Source: Lepeophtheirus salmonis (taxonomy: Eukaryota > Arthropoda > Copepoda > Siphonostomatoida > Caligidae). From it: a stretch of DNA of 64,000 bases. Positions 13,476 to 25,200 of this stretch are shown here, piece by piece. The stretch is from assembly GCF_016086655.4 (NCBI RefSeq), contig NC_052140.2:18352001-18416000 (forward strand). Direction: 5' to 3'. Position 1 is the first letter of the stretch. Each line of letters starts with the position of its first letter. Below the pieces are notes generated by a model that searched no databases, was not told the DNA's origin, and saw only the letters and a program-made list of their open reading frames with translations. Made by a program: the position numbers and the translations under genes.

Positions 13476-14940
13476 TGCACCTTTTTGAATATCCAGCTCA
13501 GATAAAATAATTTAGCAACTATACACAGAGATTCAAGGAATGTCTTTGGTTTGGAGAACAAGTTTTTACTATTCAACGTTAACCCTGCTCTTTCTTTTAC
13601 ATCAGCTGACTTAACCCACGGTTAGTGAATAGGGATATTATATACCAAAAGACTTTTATAAATGATTCTTATTTCTTCGAATCTACATTTAATTGCCGAT
13701 ACTTTTAAGCATGAGCATTGCTTGCTTTCATTTTTTGTAATCCAAAAATCATCAAAATTGTTCTATTAATACTAGTTATGTCCAAATTATGTAAAAAAGA
13801 TTTATTAGCATCTTTGGCGTTTATTGAAATAGTGTGTTAGTGCAATCCTTTCGTTTTAACAGTCCTGATTACGCACCCTCTCAGTTTCCCCCTCAAAACA
13901 AAGAAGAAAACTCTGTCTCATGGCCCCCCTCCTATCCATCTTTCCTCCAAAGCTATTCAGTTTTTAAATCTATGTTTCCTTTATAAATATAAAGTGCAAC
14001 ATTTGTCATTAACGATATATAATTCTACTGATGGAAAACACATCGTTTTTATCGATATAATTTGCATATTTTCCTCCTTTTTTATGCATAAATTGTACAT
14101 CATGAATAATTACCAATAAACGTAAGTTTATTATTATTATATATATATACATATTAATACAGGACTCCTGTGTTGAGGGGAAAACAGAGAGGATTATAAA
14201 CAAAGTATGAAAATGGAATAAAAGAGGCGGAAAAAGGGATGTAGAAAGAGACAAAGAAAGGAAGCAGACTACAAAAATGTGCAATTTTCTACGAAAAATG
14301 TTAAAATGAACGAATTTTCTAGAAAAAGTAAGAATGAGCTATTTCTTGAATGATTGAGCGATCGCCCACAATTGCTAAATCCAGTTATAAGAAACACCTG
14401 GATTACAGAAACAACACGGTAATATAAAGTTATTTGAAATAAATTAAGGAGATTGCTTTTTTAATCTTGGGGTATAAAAAATCCCAGTTTACATCCAATG
14501 GGTTAAAAGCTTCATCCAAAGTTTTGATTCCATTTATTTTATAATTTTTAAATCGTTTTATATGTTTATGAATAAGTACTAAATGTTGTAACTCATGTTA
14601 AATCAATTGAAGTTCTACAAAAATTAAATTTCGAACATAAAATATCTTTCTTGCAGCCTTTATCCTGCTTTTAAATTATTATTATTTTTTAAATAGAAAT
14701 AATTAAAACAAAAAACATACGGAAAACTAAATCATTTGTATTTTGCAAATGTTAAATAGAGTCACATAAGAATTAAATTTTAAAATATGTAAAATATATG
14801 TAACTTAATTTCACAGCCCATATCCCTTTTTTTGTAGGTAATATAATTTTAATGTGACGATTTAAACAATGATTAAATAAAGTATTTTTTTATAATATAA
14901 TTTTTGAAAGATAAAAATTGTTTATAGTAATTATATGTAA
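13475..14940. other. AT-rich intergenic stretch
   Basis: No gene recognised. A minus-strand frame at 14009-14284 is a leucine/serine-rich low-complexity frame from CT-rich DNA. Confidence 0.5.
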
Positions 14941-15350
14941 GGATATACCCGGGCTAGTTGGATCCTATTTCACCACATTTATCACCAAGTAGCAGTGCAA
15001 TAAAACCTTTGTTAATCAATATCATTTCTATAACACAGTTAGTGAACTGGATAAAAAATAAACTCAAAAAATGAAACGTTTTAATTAAATTATAAATAAA
15101 TGGAACTTTTTTTAATAATATTAAGGGTCCACCCTGTAGATCCACATCTAACTAAAAGAACGTGAGATTTTCTTTTTTATTCAAAACAATGAATTTCTAA
15201 GGGATTTAACACTTTTACTTTACATTTCTTTTGAATATTTATTTGTTAATGCAAATTTTGGGAATCAATTTAGTACTCATCATTTTTGATAAGTTTGCTT
15301 GTATTATATAAAATAATAGCACTAATATTATATTCCTCACAATCAAAAAA
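14940..15350 (+). repeat. Diverged dispersed repeat (related to the insert at 2.2-2.8 kb)
   Basis: GTTAGTGAACTGG near 15040 and GTTTGCTTGTATTATATAAA near 15290 resemble blocks near 2280 and 2560 and, more weakly, 47.8 kb. An ACCCGGG motif near 14947 may mark the left end. Boundaries are uncertain. Confidence 0.3.
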
Positions 15351-15654
15351 AGAAGAACAAAGGAACAACTTCGAAGCAAAATAGTTAGTTAAATTAACTA
15401 CACCTTGAAATTATTTTTGCAAAAGATAGGTAATATCAATCATAGTTGTGGCAATTTTTTTATCAACCTACCTCCCAGCTAGTCTTTGACTCGAAACACT
15501 TATACTCATCTAAATACTTAACATGTTTAATGTTCATAAAATATAATTAATCTTCGAACTCAAGCTAACATTTGAGTTACAAAAGAAAATTTATGAAAGT
15601 GGAAAAAAGTACTGAAAGTATTTGATGTCAGAAATCATGTCACAGCTCAAGTTG

Positions 15655-15980
15655 GGTGCACTCACCCCATCAAAAATCGTTGTGTATACAAAACTAATAG
15701 GTAGTGGTACTAATTGTGTGTATTCTGGTCATATGAGAAATCGAAAATTAACATGGTTTCCCTGACAATTTGAAGAATGTTTGGAGGAAAGAATCTTAAC
15801 ACAGATGACATTTCCGTAGATCTGGTACAAAAAGCTATGACGAGGGGGACGAACTAAATGAACAATGACATATGAGAGAAGTACTAATACATCGATCCTC
15901 AATTTACTCTGAGTCCACTGAGGACTTAAAATAATAACACCACAACAAAATCTTTAAAAAAGTGCCCTCAAAAGTTATTA
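15655..15980 (+). repeat. R1 dispersed repeat copy
   Basis: It shares AAAATTAACATGGTTTCCCT, GATCCTCAATTTACTCTGAG and GACTTAAAATAATAACACCA with the copies at 10.5 and 18.2 kb, with several internal differences. Confidence 0.6.
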
Positions 15981-17565
15981 GTAAAAAACAAACTTTAGTG
16001 TCTAGAACACAAAATAGCAATGTTTATCCCACGAGGAGTTTTGTTCTTTTTTTTTAAAACGAGTTTGTGGGTACAAAGTTGGCCGAGGGGAGAGAAGAAG
16101 AAAGAGTGAGAGAAGATAATAAAATTAAACTATCTTTACTGGTGTGTAGCCTAGAGTTTTTAGAATTTATTTACCAAGCGTCGGATTAAAAAACTGGATC
16201 CTCTCATCTCGCCTTCTACGTTTTTTTTCTGTTATGAGAACAAAGTTATTGAGGCAAATTTTTTACCAAAACATATGTTTTTTTAAATTTAATAATTCAT
16301 ATTATTTATGTTATTACTTCAAATGTATTCCAATAAATTCTAACAACACAGATTAATAGCAAAAATAGTAAAAGAAAAGTATATGCTCAACTTATTAGAA
16401 TTTGATCCCTCAATTCTTAATATGACCGTATTTTTTTTCTGTTTACCTCATGATCTTTAGAAAAAGACCACACAGGTTGTTATTAATTTTTTTGATATTT
16501 TTTATGTCCAAAGCTTTTTAAGCGTTTGTTATTTATGATAGAGATCAATTATGTTAATTCATTTCAAAGCCTAATATTTAAAAATTCTAAAATTATTTTT
16601 CAGTTGTCTGTATGATACTCATAACTCTAGTTATTTTTGTTTAAAGTTGAAAAAATTTCATTTTTTTACAAAGACTCATAGGTTGAAGACACATATCTTC
16701 AAAAACTTTAAAAGTTTATTCTTTCATAGCTGAAATTCTTAACTTTACATTATTTAAAATTGAAGAAAAGACCCCAAAAATATTTCAAGGATAAAACTTA
16801 TCTTTGAATGAATCAAACAATCTAATGTACGTCAGTCATAACTTTATCAATTGAGTGATCAATCATTCAGCACTCCAATATCCCCAATTCACAAATGAGG
16901 TACAGGAGTTATTACAAAAACACTCTTGTCGTTTCACATATAGAAGCCACAGATTTACAACTCAATTTTGAATTATATTCAAAGATTTTAACGTACTGTC
17001 TTTTTTTTTTTTGGATACTATGCCATACTAATATTGCACATAGGGATATGACAATTAATTAAAGGATCTTATTCATATTAGACAAGAAGTACACTTAATA
17101 ATTTTTTCTGTAAAAAAGGATAAGTCTGAATTAATAGAACAAATTTCCCTGTATATACATATGGGATAACATCAACTCTTCCTTCCTTCAATTAAAAAAA
17201 TGTTCTATTAGGGAATTAGGTCATTTCATTATGTAACCAGGATATATAATATGACTGAGTTGAGTGAAAAATCTATTATTTTAAAGAACTTTTTTTTTAC
17301 TAATTGTCGTAAAAAGTTTTTAAAAAGTACCTCTGATTTAACTTAACCTCTAAGAAGAAACCATGTTGGCATTAAAATGAAATATCACCGGAGTTTTGCA
17401 TGTCTGATCAAGAGTATGTAGGGACTGCACTGTATAGTGCTCCCCGATGTGCTTAGAATTAACAATGTAGTCCTATTAATGAAATCTTGCACTCGTTTTG
17501 AGCGCCTGCAACTACAGCTATAAGTATTCATTGGCTTATTAGATATAACGTCATACTTATTAAAC
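15980..17565. other. AT-rich intergenic stretch
   Basis: No gene recognised. The part at 17380-17560 is less AT-rich and adjoins the hairpin below. Confidence 0.5.
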
Positions 17566-17568
17566 CTT

Positions 17569-17733
17569 ATTGCCCTATGGATCCTGCCCTATTGTCTGTA
17601 TCGTTGCTGGTGTATTTTGTGGAGTATGATTGAATAATTCTACATGATATTTTTGCACGATACTCCACCAAAAATCGAACTAAAGAATCAATCATAAAGG
17701 ATACAGACACTTGGGAAGATTTCAGAGGGCAAT
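17569..17733. repeat. Imperfect inverted repeat (hairpin)
   Basis: The ends ATTGCCCT (17569-17576) and AGGGCAAT (17726-17733) are exact complements. Further in, TGTCTGTATC on the left pairs with GATACAGACA on the right, and TGTGGAGTA pairs with TACTCCACC. The whole could fold as a roughly 75-bp imperfect stem. It may be a small foldback element. Confidence 0.55.
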
Positions 17734-18149
17734 GAGGCATAGTTTTACTTTGCCCTTTGGTCCATCAAAAATCGACCGAATATTATTATTAAATTATTTT
17801 GGAGAGAGAACATCTATTATCCATTTATTGAGTAAGTTCGTGTTAATGGTCTTATGAAAAATAGTAAGTAACACTGACGATTTCTTAAGTAATTATGTTC
17901 TATATTTTTTGGGAACTTAATAACTCCAGTTCTATACAACTCGACTTTATATAAATCCTTTTAATGATTAATTCGAGCAAAAATTCGTCTTGAAGACCCT
18001 TGTATTTTGGAATTTATTTGGTAGTTCTTCTCTTAGAGGGAGACACTTCTACAAACTACTAAATAATGAAAATAAAAGAAGAAATAGCTCACATATCAAC
18101 TGTTTTTCCCTTTCTAACTGGTATAATGGAGGTTTAAAGGAAGCTGAAG

Positions 18150-18440
18150 ACCAGTGATGAAAGTTCTGCGTATAATGGGCGGTCATATTAAAAACAAACA
18201 ACTGATAATCAACATGGTAACTCTGAGAATTTCAAGAATGTTTTGGAAGAGATGAGCTACAATCAGCTGTGACAAGGGATGAGGAGGAGAAGGAAAGGAA
18301 CAATGACATTTCGTCAGAATTACTCCAATATTGATCCCCAATTCTAACCTGAGTTTAACAGAACTATAACATACGTCTGCTAGAAATCCTCAGGGTTACA
18401 CTACGTCTTTTATGAGCACACAAGAATATTAAATCAGATT
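18150..18440 (+). repeat. R1 dispersed repeat copy
   Basis: Shared blocks include TATAATGGGCGG, AATCAACATGGTAACTCTGA, ATGTTTTGGAAGAGATGAGC, AGCTGTGACAAGG and TTGATCCCCAATTCTAACCT. It lies downstream of the dopamine receptor stop, outside its probable 3' end. Confidence 0.65.
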
Positions 18441-18858
18441 TTGAATGTAATTAAATCAATTTAGAAAGAATGTTCACTACTCAGGAATTAAATAATAATG
18501 ACGACTACTAAGAAAAAGAAAATTTATTCTTCAGATTACCAATTTAAAAAAAAAACAAGACAAAAATATGCCCCAACTAAATAATCCCCAGGTACATGAC
18601 TTTTGCAAACCCTGAAATTATTGTAATATTGTATTTTTTTATAGAGTCTAAAATTTGTCTTTTTAATCTATTAGCATTTTCTTATAAATCCTTTTGTAAT
18701 AAATAATAATCAATACGCAAAATTCAACTCTTAATTATTGCACAAACTTCTTGCTTATGTTTAATATGTTTTGCACAATATATATTATGTATATATAAAC
18801 AAAGAAAACAATAGGGAAAAAACTACACATAATTATCTATTTGCATAACAGAGTCATA

Positions 18859-18947
18859 TTTATTTGGGTATGTATGTCATTGATATAGATTATTTAAAGA
18901 ATATATCTGAAGAGTATGATAAGGCTTCTATAAAGATTTGTTTTATT
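18859..18947 (-). terminator. Candidate polyadenylation signals for the dopamine receptor
   Basis: Two AATAAA motifs lie on the minus strand at 18942-18947 and 18859-18864, about 100 and 185 nt past the stop codon. In DNA this AT-rich such hexamers are common by chance, so position is the only support. Confidence 0.35.
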
Positions 18948-19047
18948 GAAGGTATATCATGATTTATGTTTAAAAAAAAAAAAAAAATACAAAAATAGTT
19001 GTACTCTTGTTAGCTGTTTGGATTCCAAAGAAATACTTTTTTTTAAA

Positions 19048-19262
19048 TCAATGTCCAAGGCCCAATAATTTCTTGAATGCCTTTCTAAATTCCGGATTGA
19101 AAATAGTATAGATCAAAGGATTGATACAGGAGTTGATATATCCAAGCCAGGTTGTAAGTATAAAAGCTGTATCTCCTGGTCCAGAATCAATTTGATATTT
19201 GATACAAACAGCGTTGACAATGTTACAAGTAAAAAATGGTATCCAGCAGACCAAGAAACAAA
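19048..19262 (-). CDS. Dop2R: Dopamine receptor terminal exon (TM6-TM7 and tail)
   Basis: This exon supplies two bases to complete a split Val codon, then 70 codons and a TGA stop at 19048-19050. The acceptor is a pyrimidine-rich tract ending TTTTGCAG just upstream of 19262. The protein has the TM6 toggle motif CWIPFF, a short extracellular loop 3 with Cys, TWLGYINS, the TM7 signature NPLIY and the helix-8 motif FRKAFKK. The open frame continues to 19317, but that extra part is intron read-through. The join to the previous exon gives TLAVVL-V-CFLVCW, which aligns without a gap to the TM6 start of D2 receptors. The tail has no terminal Cys for palmitoylation, unlike vertebrate D2 receptors. 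Confidence 0.93.
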
Positions 19263-22200
19263 CTGCAAAAGATGAAAGTGCAATATTATTTATCGGGAGA
19301 AAAAGTATTTTGTACACTAGTCAATAAATTATTTTGCCCATGGATAAAGATGTTCTGCCTTGAATTGTTTTTATCTAGAACTATTTGGAAATATCCTCTA
19401 TAACACAAACTTTTTACAGTTGTGACATACAGAGTAAAATATTACTAGAAAAATAAAAATGCGAGTATTTAAGGTGTGCAAGGATACACTTAAACATAAG
19501 AACTATGCTACATTTTTTTTTTTTTTTTAATTTCAAATTTTCAGACTGACATTTATTCTTCCGACTCAAATAATGGTTGACTTTTTTTTCTTACTTTAGT
19601 TGGTTAGATGGAGTTGCATTGAGTAATTATAAATAAACATAATAGTACTATAGTTACTTCAACTATCTTAAGAATTTTATGTGAAATCCATTTAATGTGT
19701 ATTTTTTCCTCTAGCAGTCACTTGGGTGTGAACCTACGCACATTGAATTCAAAAAAATCATTTCTTCCGAGTGCGTTGCGATTGCATGTGACTTATTTTC
19801 TTTTTAAATAAATGCCCCCTTTAATTTTCCTACCTTTATTTTTGTTGACAAATTAAAGGTTTTTTTTTTTAATTTAGTTTATTTTCAATCAAATGTCATA
19901 TTTTTTTGGCGAAATTTTTTTTTATTGTTTATTTTTAGAAAAAGTCAAGTCTGGAAATTAGATCCGGATATTGGAATTTGCTTTTACAAATAATAAATGG
20001 TATATTGTATCATCACACGCATAAAAAATGCATGAATTTTTACATCTCTAAAAATAAAGTTTTATGTCCATGATTTTCCAACAAACTGTGGGTTTTTATT
20101 TTTCATTGTGATCAAAAATGAGAAATTCATTAGACTTTCAAAGTAACAGTTGATTTTTCATTATTTTTTAATACTGACAAGACATTTTATATGTTTGATA
20201 ATTTTTTTATTTTGTTCTTTCAAGAAAAAAAAACCCACTCAACAATGTACATGGTTTTAAAATAATTTAATTTGATCACAAAAATTATTTTTTTGGATTA
20301 GAAACTACAGTTATTTTTTAATGTTCCTTTAATTTGTTAGATGGAATTGTACTGATTAAGTATTAGTAAACATTATAGTATTACAATTATTCAATCTAAC
20401 CAAGGAATCTTATGGTGAAATCCATATACTTATGGTAAATCTCTTTCTGTAAGAATCACCGGGCGCGAACGTACACAAATTAAGTTCAAGAGAATAACTC
20501 TCGAGCGTGCTCTCCATGAGCTATGTCCATTCCATATTGTGTTTTTCTAGATGAAAAGAATCAATGGAAAGCTATCAATTCAGCACTGCCCCTTATTGCT
20601 TTTGGTTTGACTATAATGCGTATTTTATATTAGATTTTTTTTTGAAAAAGTAAATATATTATTTGCAACGAGCCATGCCTAGCCATACAAAATTATCATT
20701 TAAATCAACTGAATTACCCAAAACTACAGCAAGCGTTTTTGTGGCTTTTCTCTCCTTTTTGGCGTATGTTTTCTCTTTCTTTCGTTTTCTTTGTTTCCTG
20801 GATCCTCGATGTATTTGATTCATAGTGAGTACCTTTTTGAACTTTGCAGTTTTGGATATTCCAGGCTCAGGATCAGAGAGATCATCTAAGCAGTTAAGTC
20901 CTTTATTTTCTAATGTTTTATCATCACTTGTTTGCTTGACATCAGATGAGAATAAAGAGGATTGATATCCTGGAGTAGACCACTTTTTTTTATATTCCAC
21001 TAATTCGATTGGTGTGGGATTCCGATTTTTCTTTGGTAGGAAATCAAATCCATTGCTAGATGTCTGAAATTAGAAAGGGAAAAAATATGATTATTTTTAC
21101 AAATGGGTAAAATGTAGGGGAAAATAACGCTTCCTAGATTAGAAGAAAATATAAAGCTTTTGGCAACTTTCTTTTTTCTTCACTCTTTAAAAGATGCTTT
21201 GAATAATAATTTCCCCCTTCTTTTGTGTTAACTTTTTTTAAATGCGTTTTTGTTTAAATTTAATATTAAACTATTTTTCATACCCTACTACTTTAAAATG
21301 TTGATGGTTTCCCTCTCTATAGCAGTAATACATTTTTTTCTCCCCACCCCCTGACTCATTATATAGGCAGCTGGGGTTAACAAGGTTATGAATTCGACCA
21401 TAAGTAACTCTCCTGCTTTCTCCTCGCTCTCCACAAAATACACATTCAATATTTTTATAATTTAGTTTTCTTTTGAAACACGGAACTACTACAATATATT
21501 TGAGAGACCCTATTGGTTTAAATGAAGTTCCAATAGTTAATCAAGGCTGAAAATAATAGTTAATATTCTTTAAAACGTTTTAACTTAACTTATTTATCTG
21601 AAATTGACCTTTTCTATAAGGTAATATTTTAGATGGGCTTTTTTTATAAAAATTTGGTTGTAATATCTACGAATGAATTTTTTAATATTCATTTATAAAT
21701 AAAAAATAGAGTAAGATATGTGATGGGTCTGTGAACTCTTCATAATTGCCAGATTGTGTGTTTTTTGTCAATTATTCAAATCTGTTACGATTAAAAAGCC
21801 TCCTAAGAAGGATTGAAATATATTTATTTATACTGAAAAAAATGTTGTTTTTTATCTCTCCTATGTCCAATTAGGAGCATTATTGGTTGTCTTACTACAA
21901 AAATAATCTTCAATAAATAAAAAGGCCAAATCTTTTATCTATATTAATGTTCTTTTTATATACATTTCTTCCCAGTTTATTTATTTTCTTTTCTTTTAGT
22001 CAAGAGTGCAGCCTAAGAAATCTGCTTTGATTACACCAAGTAAATGTGTTATTTTCTATCTTAATTTATAGAGTTAATGCCATGTTTTTTTTTTTAAATA
22101 TTACTTTATTCAATATTTACATGGTTACCCATTAGTCTTAGGACAGCAACTATATGGACCTGTTACAGTCCCAAATACTTCTCGGGATCGAGGAACAACA

Positions 22201-25200
22201 CTGGGAAGGGTCTTACTACTTCCAACAGGACGGAGCACCTTCACATACTGCAAATTCTGTGTAATAGTTGTGCCTCATCACTTTTGAGGACTTTTGGATT
22301 AAGAATATGTGGCCCTTCTTCCACAGATCTCACCGTAATGGACTTCTTCATTTTGAACAGGAAGGTTAGTGTGACTTCCTACAGCAGCGTCGACGACTTG
22401 AAGACAGTCACCGTGTCGACATGGGACAAATGGTCAGAGAGACCATCCAAGCGGGTAAAAAGCACTTCCGCAGCATCCGAGTTTTTGTGGCCACAAATGG
22501 TGGAACTCATTTTGAAGAAATTTTTGTGTAACAAATTGTTTCCATATATAAATATTTGTATACTTTAATGGGTATAAAGTTGTCCTAATACTAATAAAGG
22601 AATGATACTTCATAGAATACAATTGGAAGTTTGGTACATCTATGAAGGACCCATTAATGAAGCTGATTCTACATTCCAAATTAAGAACTGATACAACTAT
22701 AACAAAGAATCTTGTTTTGCACGAAGAAAAAGCGGGAAATGAAAAAAAATTGTGCGCAACACGATATATATATTAGTTTTCACTTCAACTATTTTGCATT
22801 GTAATTCAAATTATAAATATTTATTTCTCCAACGACTTGTATATTTCTTATAGTAAATTAAGTTATCTTTAAAAAATTATAAAACATAATAAGCTGTATC
22901 GTGAACCATTTTCAAAATAATCCACGAACAAATCACTTTTTTTCAAAAAAATAGCAATTTTAAATACTTTGAGGCCGCCGAACTACCTTTGAACATTTTT
23001 CAATTTTCTTCAAGCATTGCCAATAGTATTTTTTTAATCAAAAGGAACGGATTTTGACTCCACCAATGGGACATTTCAACCAAATAAAAATTAAAAATAC
23101 ACCCTAATATATTTGTCTGTTAGGGTGGGTCATTTTTGATTATTTTTTCGAATTATGAATATGTAGTATCATCAGAAGTTGTGGATGGGTATTAAGCTCA
23201 TAATTTGTGTAAAATAAGAGCTTTAGGGATTAAGTTTTAAAGGTTTCACATACCATATACATTAAAAAAAATGTATAGTTTTTCATATAACTGTTTATTT
23301 TTATTTTTGCTATCGTAAATATAGGATCATCATACTTTAGTTTATGTCAATTATATATATTTTATAAAATAATGGTGGTTAAAAACTATTATGTTAGGAA
23401 AAAATAAAATATTATTGTTTTGCTTTTGATAAGTACATATTTCATAGAAAGTTTGATTTGTGGGACCAAAACATGCCGTAGTATTTAATGAAGATTTTAT
23501 CGCTGTTCTTTTTAATTATGAGATTTAATCACGTCACTAAAGGAAACGGGAAACAAATATACACTAGTTTTGTTTGTATTCGATGTCTCTAAATGTAAAT
23601 GTTATAACAAAAAAGGCAATACTTGTACAATCTCCTCCACGCAGATATCCGTACTGAGAAGGATGCAGAGACCGCTGGTATCTCTCTTTGGACTAACTAT
23701 AACAATTACAAGTTCATTGCAGCCTCATATAGACAAGGAGAACCAAAAATTATGCAGCAAAAATATGGCTGACTTAAGGCTTCATCCTTGTGGCCCTCCT
23801 TCCAAACCTTATCTCAACCCACTTATACCGGGCCGTGTAAATATACTTTTTAAGAGGTTTTGTGGCAACCTATCTGATTGTTTCGTATTTTTACTGTTAA
23901 AATAAAAAAAAATCCTTCCTGTGAGAGCGTAACAACTTCCACACGTGATACCATGTCCTATCAGGAAACAAAGAAGATCGAAATTGCAGCCCTCCTCCGA
24001 GCGGGAGTGCCTCATAACAACATTAAGGAACAGGTTGGGCCTCGTTGAAGACAATTTACAACGTTTCCAAGCGCTTGGAGGCTGGGGGTGATCTCAAGCA
24101 TTCCCCTGGGGCTGGCAAGAAGCCCACTGTCTCAACAAGGCAAGTAAAGGCAGTGTTCAAGAGGACTCCCAACAGGTCCATAGCCGACATGTCCAGAAAG
24201 ATGGGAACGTTGACATCAACTGTTTCAAGGGCATTGAAAAGGGCTGGAGGAAAGTCCCTGAGGCGTACTGAACGCCCTCTGCTAACTGAACTTCAGCGAG
24301 AAGTCAGACTTGAGCGTGCCAAGAAAATCTTGAATGATATCAGAGCTCATCTGAACGCATCATCATTTTTTCAGATGAGAAAACTTTTAAGGTTAATCCT
24401 GTTTTCAACAGGCAAAATGACCGTGTTGTGAGCTTTGGAGATGTTTGGAGATCCAACGGGAAGGCCATGAAGCCGGTATGGTTCCCCACTGGCTCAGATT
24501 AACAGCGGAGGATTATGTGAAGATTCTGGCGTCCAAGGTCCTTCCGTGGATCAAATCCATAGTCGGCAACTCTCCTTGGGGTTTTCAACAAGATGGAGCA
24601 CCCGCCCACGCTTCCAAGAAAGCTCAGGAGTGGCTCAAAGACAACATGAACTTTTGGCCAAGGACTACTGGCCCCCTCAGAGCCCAGATCTGAACCCAAT
24701 AGACTTCCCTATCTAGGTGTACGTGGAGACCAAGGCCTGCAAAAAACGACACAAGAACATAAATGCCTTAAAGGCTGCTGTCAACAAGGCCTGGGCCTCC
24801 ATGGACGCCAATTACATCCAGCAAGTCTGTGGCAGCTTCAGACGTCGCCTGACCAGTGTCATTGAGTCAAATGGTGGCTACATTGATTAAATTTGATCAC
24901 AAACTATTTTATTATTCTAAAAATGTATGAATAAATTGTTTCTCAAGTCATTCAAATGTCATTATGGCCCCGATATGTTCTGAACAAAAATTGGTAAATA
25001 ATTCTGCACGGTCTGGTACTTTTAAGTTTATAAATTCTTGTATAATAATATCTACTGTACCTCTTATCTAAATTCGGATTCGTTCCGACCTACCATCATC
25101 GTGGCACGAAATGAACACATAGTCATCGTCAAAGACCTATCAGTTGGTTTTTCAGCGTTTTTAGTCGGGTTTTTTTTTGTAAAGGAAGGCATATTGATTA

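Noticed and set aside
19720..19750. tRNA-like B box in R3 (GTGTGAACCTACGC)
   Set aside because: It departs from the GGTTCGANTCC consensus at several positions and no cloverleaf could be formed by eye.
19565..20530. R3 repeat pair as an LTR retrotransposon
   Set aside because: No protease, reverse transcriptase, primer-binding site or polypurine tract lies between the copies, and single copies occur elsewhere.
20659..20717. Reading the loop exon's open frame to its stop as the receptor C-terminus
   Set aside because: A clear donor at 20717 joins in frame to TM6-TM7 at 19262; the extra 18 codons are intron.
24499..24699. Minus-strand frame opposite the 24-kb transposase
   Set aside because: It is the shadow of the plus-strand mariner coding sequence.
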